Assembly: GCA_022820025.1 (NCBI GenBank)
Contig: JAJEGF010000030.1
Location: 62,001 to 126,000 of the forward strand
Source: Chloroflexota bacterium
GTDB taxonomy: Bacteria; Chloroflexota; UBA11872
Reading direction: 5' to 3'
Length of the DNA: 64,000 nt
Below the pieces are notes generated by a model, which was not told where the DNA came from, did no database searches, and saw only the letters and a list, made by a program, of their open reading frames with translations. The position numbers and the translations under genes are program-made. Below are positions 60,661-64,000 of this stretch, one piece after another (position 1 is the stretch's first letter; every line of letters begins with the position of its first letter).

Positions 60661-61287
60661 ATGGGCATTCTTGTCCCGTACGTCATCGAGCAGACCGATC
60701 GCGGCGAGCGCGGTATGGATATCTACTCGCGCCTGTTGCGCGACCGGATCATCTTCCTGGGCACGCCCATCGATGACGCCGTGGCCAATACCGTCATCGC
60801 GCAGCTGCTGCTGCTAACCAGCGAGGACGCCGAAGCCGACATCAACATGTACATCAACTCACCGGGCGGCAGCGTGAGCGCCGGCCTGGCCATCTTCGAC
60901 ACGATGCAGTACGTGCCAAACGACGTGGCTACCACCTGCGTGGGTCTGGCCGCCAGCATGGGGAGCGTAATCCTGGCCGGCGGCACGAGCGGCAAACGGT
61001 CGGCGCTGCCGCACAGCACGGTGCTGCTGCACCAGCCGTCGCAGGGATTCGAAGGTTTCGTGCAGGCCGCCGATCTGCAGATTCGAGCCCGCGAGATCGG
61101 CAAGGTCCGCGACCGCATCGAACAGATCTTCGTGGACGCCACCGGTCAGCCGAAAGAACGCATCCATGCGGACTCGGACCGGGACTTCTACCTGACGGCC
61201 GAAGAGGCCCGGGACTACGGGCTGATCGACCAGATCGTGACCCCGCGCTCGGCGAGCGTGGGCCAGGACGGCAACGGCTCGGACTAG
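60661..61287 (+). CDS. clpP: ATP-dependent Clp protease proteolytic subunit
   Basis: 208 residues. Serine protease of the ClpXP/ClpAP complex. Catalytic Ser in [15 protein letters not shown], His in [14 protein letters not shown], Asp in [20 protein letters not shown]; the N-terminal [18 protein letters not shown] and [24 protein letters not shown] are signatures. The loop after the catalytic His ([19 protein letters not shown]) differs from the common QPxGGxxGQAxDIxI. It starts 28 bp after tig. Confidence 0.97.
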   Translation: MGILVPYVIEQTDRGERGMDIYSRLLRDRIIFLGTPIDDAVANTVIAQLLLLTSEDAEADINMYINSPGGSVSAGLAIFDTMQYVPNDVATTCVGLAASMGSVILAGGTSGKRSALPHSTVLLHQPSQGFEGFVQAADLQIRAREIGKVRDRIEQIFVDATGQPKERIHADSDRDFYLTAEEARDYGLIDQIVTPRSASVGQDGNGSD

Positions 61288-61341
61288 GCGACATGCCCCG
61301 ACCTCGGTACCCTGCCCGGACCTTTGTCCCTCGGAGCCGAT

Positions 61342-62619
61342 ATGGCGCGTAGTCGCTCGAACCGCGCGAGCTACCGCTGCTCGTTCTGCGGCAAAACGCA
61401 AGACCAGGTTCGCCGCCTGATCTCCGGCTCGGCCGGCGTCTATATCTGCAACGAGTGCGTCAATCTCTGCCGCGACATCATCGACGAGGAACAGACACGC
61501 GAGCCCAGCCCGCGGGCAATGGCCGGCCGGATTCCCACGCCGGAGCGGCTGTTCGAGTTGCTGAGCGACTACGTCATCGGACAGGACCGGGCCAAGAAGG
61601 TTGTGTCAGTTGCCGTCTACAACCACTACAAGCGCGTGGCCGCCGGCGCATCCGACGACGACTTTGAACTGCACAAGAGCAACATCCTGTTGCTGGGACC
61701 CACCGGCGTGGGCAAGAGCGAGATCGCGCGTACGCTGGCGCGCATTCTCAACGTGCCGTTCTGCATCGCCGACGCCACCGCCCTCACCGAAGCCGGCTAT
61801 GTGGGCGAGGACGTGGAGAACATCCTGGTGCGCCTTTTGCAGGCCGCCGACTTCAACGTCCCGCGCGCCCAGACCGGCATCATTTTCATCGATGAGATCG
61901 ACAAGGTCTCCCGCAAGGCCGATAACCCCTCGATCACGCGCGACGTCTCGGGCGAAGGCGTGCAGCAGGCGCTGCTGAAGATCATCGAAGGCGCGCAGGT
62001 CAACGTGCCGCCGCAGGGCGGGCGCAAGCACCCGCACCAGGACTTCATCCAGATGGACACGCGCGACATCCTGTTCGTCTGCGGCGGCGCGTTCGAAGGA
62101 CTGGACCGGATCATCTCCCGGCGCATCGGCCACGCGGCCGGCGTGGGCTTCGGCAAACGCGCCCACGGCGAGAAGGCCGAGAGCGTGATGCATGACGTCG
62201 CATCCGACGACCTGCTGAAGTACGGGCTGATCCCCGAATTCGTCGGCCGCCTGCCGGTGGTTGCGGCGCTGGACGAATTGGACGTCGAAGCGCTGGTCCA
62301 GATCATCTGCGAACCCAAGAATGCGCTGTTGCGCCAGTTCCAGAAGCTGTTCGAGATGGACGGCGTGGAGCTTGAGATCACCGACGACGGCCTGGAAGCC
62401 ATCGCGCGCCGCTCCCAGGAAACCAACACCGGCGCTCGCGGCCTCCGCACCACCCTGGAAGACCTCCTCATGGACACCATGTTCACCCTGCCGTCCAAGA
62501 AGGGCGTCAAAAAGGTGGTCGTCACGCGCGAAACCGTCGACTCCAACAGCGCCCCCATCCTGGTCACCCAGCCAGGCCACACCGAGGCCCAACAGCAACA
62601 GGCCGAAGAAACAGCCTGA
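61342..62619 (+). CDS. clpX: ATP-dependent Clp protease ATP-binding subunit ClpX
   Basis: 425 residues from the ATG at 61342; the track start is a TTG 18 bp earlier. The AAA+ unfoldase feeds ClpP. The N-terminal zinc domain is [31 protein letters not shown], Walker A is [18 protein letters not shown], Walker B is [40 protein letters not shown], and the pore loop region is [35 protein letters not shown] and [18 protein letters not shown] are C-terminal signatures. It follows clpP by 54 bp. Confidence 0.98.
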   Translation: MARSRSNRASYRCSFCGKTQDQVRRLISGSAGVYICNECVNLCRDIIDEEQTREPSPRAMAGRIPTPERLFELLSDYVIGQDRAKKVVSVAVYNHYKRVAAGASDDDFELHKSNILLLGPTGVGKSEIARTLARILNVPFCIADATALTEAGYVGEDVENILVRLLQAADFNVPRAQTGIIFIDEIDKVSRKADNPSITRDVSGEGVQQALLKIIEGAQVNVPPQGGRKHPHQDFIQMDTRDILFVCGGAFEGLDRIISRRIGHAAGVGFGKRAHGEKAESVMHDVASDDLLKYGLIPEFVGRLPVVAALDELDVEALVQIICEPKNALLRQFQKLFEMDGVELEITDDGLEAIARRSQETNTGARGLRTTLEDLLMDTMFTLPSKKGVKKVVVTRETVDSNSAPILVTQPGHTEAQQQQAEETA

Positions 62620-62722
62620 GGTAGGTACCGCGCCCTACGTCCAGTCCCACTCCGGCGGTTCACGGCACGGATTCACATCGTCAACGAGACCCGCAGGCGA
62701 ATTGACAGTCCGGGAGAGAACA

Positions 62723-63709
62723 ATGACGAAACTGGCAGCCTGGAGCTTCGACGCGCCGCACCGCGAGGAAGGCGCACAGCCGCCGCCGCGGAAGCTCGAG
62801 CGATCCCACATCGAACTCGAGCAACATCTCGAGGACTGGATCGCGAACGATGTGACGCTGATCGGCGAGGGATTCACCCTGGTCGGCCGCCAGGTGACGA
62901 TCGATGACGTACGGCTCGATCTGTTGGCTATCGACGCGCAGGATCGCTGGGTCGTGATCGAGATCAAGCCCGGGAGGCTCGACTCCGGCGCGCTGGGACA
63001 AGCGCTCTACTACGCCGCGTCGCTTGCACGACTCGACGCGGATGAACTCTACGACAAGCTGAAAACCGGGCTCGGCAAGCTCGGCAATGGGGAATCGTTG
63101 TCAGTGAGAGTGAAGCAGCAACTGGCTGGTGAGGTGGAGGAGCGGGAGATCGCGGTGCTGCTCGTCGGCGCCGGAATCCACGCCGGACTGGAACGCATGA
63201 ACGACTTCCTCGCACGCTTCGGCGTCCCAATCAGCGTCGTCAGCTTTGAGGTGTTCGAGTTGGAGGATGGCCCCAGGTTGCTGGTTCGCGAGGTAGTTGA
63301 GGAACCGGTCAAGCCGCCCGCGCCAAGGCACCGGTTGACCGTTGACGCAATTCGTGAACGGGCGAGCGAAGCGGGCGTGCGCGAGCAGTTCGATCGCTTT
63401 GTCCAGATGTCGGAGCAGGCGGGCCTGCCAGTACAGCCGCAACGAGCGTCAGTGAGAATCGCGCCACCGCAAAACCGCACCCGGTTCCTGATGTACGCGG
63501 GGCCGCGCGCCGGTGCGAACGGCGGCGGGTTGGAAATCTGGGTCGGTCCGGAGCGGTTTGCTGAGTGGTTTTCTGGCATTGACGAAGACGAGGCTGTCGC
63601 CGCGCTTGGTGGGTCCGAAGACGGCGGGTATCTGGCCGGCGACAAGCTCAACGAACGACTCGACCAAATCGAGCGCTTCCTGACAAAGCACTTCCCACAG
63701 CCGGACTAA
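62723..63709 (+). CDS. NucS-like (DUF91) PD-(D/E)XK nuclease domain protein
   Basis: The track frame begins inside clpX. The real start is the ATG at 62723 (MTKLAAWSFDAPHREEG) after CGGGAGAG, giving 328 residues. Residues about 30-105 hold a restriction-like nuclease core: EQHLEDWIANDVTLIG, RLDLLAIDAQDRWVVIEIKPGRLDSGALGQALYYAASL, with the Asp of DLL and the E-x-K of IEIKPG. This matches the C-terminal domain of EndoMS/NucS mismatch endonucleases and DUF91 proteins. The NucS DNA-binding domain is absent; a different C-terminal region (about 180-328) follows. Function unknown, possibly DNA repair or defence. Confidence 0.8.
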   Translation: MTKLAAWSFDAPHREEGAQPPPRKLERSHIELEQHLEDWIANDVTLIGEGFTLVGRQVTIDDVRLDLLAIDAQDRWVVIEIKPGRLDSGALGQALYYAASLARLDADELYDKLKTGLGKLGNGESLSVRVKQQLAGEVEEREIAVLLVGAGIHAGLERMNDFLARFGVPISVVSFEVFELEDGPRLLVREVVEEPVKPPAPRHRLTVDAIRERASEAGVREQFDRFVQMSEQAGLPVQPQRASVRIAPPQNRTRFLMYAGPRAGANGGGLEIWVGPERFAEWFSGIDEDEAVAALGGSEDGGYLAGDKLNERLDQIERFLTKHFPQPD

Positions 63710-63847
63710 CGGCAGTTAACGCCTATGAAGTCTCCGCGGGGCCGCCGTCAGAGAAAACTGCGCCGGTCAACCCCTCCAGCCGGTCCCTGAATAGCTTCGC
63801 GGCGCCCCGTAAACTCACGCGCCGACCCTCGAACCGGAGCCACCCGC

Positions 63848-64000
63848 ATGCGCGCCGTTGTCCTCTCCTACAGTCATCACGGGTTTGGGATGGGCCGCAC
63901 GGCCGTCCAGCTTGGGCATGAACTTGTCGGCGCGTTCGACCCGCTGGAGTCCGAACGGACGACCATGGCGGAGACCTTCGGCTGCCCCGTCTTCGACACC
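63848..64000 (+). CDS. Gfo/Idh-like oxidoreductase (N-terminus only, runs off the right edge)
   Basis: 51 codons to the window end: MRAVVLSYSHHGFGMGRTAVQLGHELVGAFDPLESERTTMAETFGCPVFDT. The beta-alpha-beta pattern with a GFGMG glycine loop and an Asp at the end of strand 2 (VGAFDP) fits an NAD(P)-binding Rossmann start of the Gfo/Idh/MocA type. Not in the ORF track because it has no stop in the window. Confidence 0.6.
   Translation, partial: MRAVVLSYSHHGFGMGRTAVQLGHELVGAFDPLESERTTMAETFGCPVFDT

Noticed and set aside
62261-62722. Start of the 482-residue plus ORF
   Set aside because: Out-of-frame shadow of clpX (Pro/Ser/Arg-rich); the nuclease gene starts at 62723.

Overview
This 64-kb window is high-GC bacterial chromosome. 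The gene mix suggests a free-living or host-associated Chloroflexota (SAR202 or Dehalococcoidia-like). It combines a caa3-type cytochrome oxidase operon, B12-dependent ribonucleotide reductase, ATP-type PEP carboxykinase, Yip1-family proteins, tandem MoeA with a MoeA/periplasmic-binding fusion, many small-molecule catabolic folds (RraA, creatininase, Gfo/Idh, TIM-barrel isomerases, beta-propeller lactonase) and secreted ankyrin lipoproteins. The phylum is inferred from gene content only; no rRNA is present.

Layout. 1-5.4 kb: a minus-strand surface-polysaccharide cluster (partial Wzy-like polymerase, dehydrogenase, two GT4 glycosyltransferases and a methyltransferase coupled by ATGA overlaps). 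5.6-9.6 kb: recQ, an HTH/metallo-beta-lactamase fusion and a TIM-barrel protein. 9.8-15 kb: ctaC-D-E-F-G, with a small convergent lipoprotein that looks like a cupredoxin lacking two copper ligands. 15.7-18.6 kb: a primary-type sigma factor and groL, convergent across a strong shared hairpin. 18.9-22.4 kb: a 947-residue membrane protein and a small hypothetical. 22.5-32.4 kb: two moeA genes, comEA/comEC, proC, rraA-like, a GT4 and a DUF72 gene. The DUF72 leader carries a consensus promoter and a 20-bp long-range stem. 32.7-36.3 kb: epimerase, creatininase-like gene and pckA.

36.4-38.2 kb is an AT-richer two-gene cassette (AAA ATPase plus DUF4276/TOPRIM-like protein) that resembles OLD-type defence pairs. 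38.3-45.1 kb holds the most informative structure. An intact lactonase and an intact class-IV aminotransferase flank four Yip1 paralogs. A mosaic scar in the middle is made of the 3' ends of both flanking genes. The collinear offsets show a fossil tandem duplication of a unit of about 2.2 kb, and the copies have since diverged.

45-64 kb: a parS-like palindrome, a GNAT protein, a TIM-barrel protein, a lipoprotein hydrolase, three ankyrin lipoproteins with a shared cap domain, and nrdJ behind a region with an NrdR-like palindrome and four DnaA-box-like 9-mers. These are followed by KtrAB/Trk potassium uptake, a Gfo/Idh protein, a SIMPL protein, superoxide dismutase, tRNA-Leu(UAG), tig-clpP-clpX, a NucS-like nuclease and the start of another gene. 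The parS-like and DnaA-box-like sites together raise the possibility that the window is origin-proximal.
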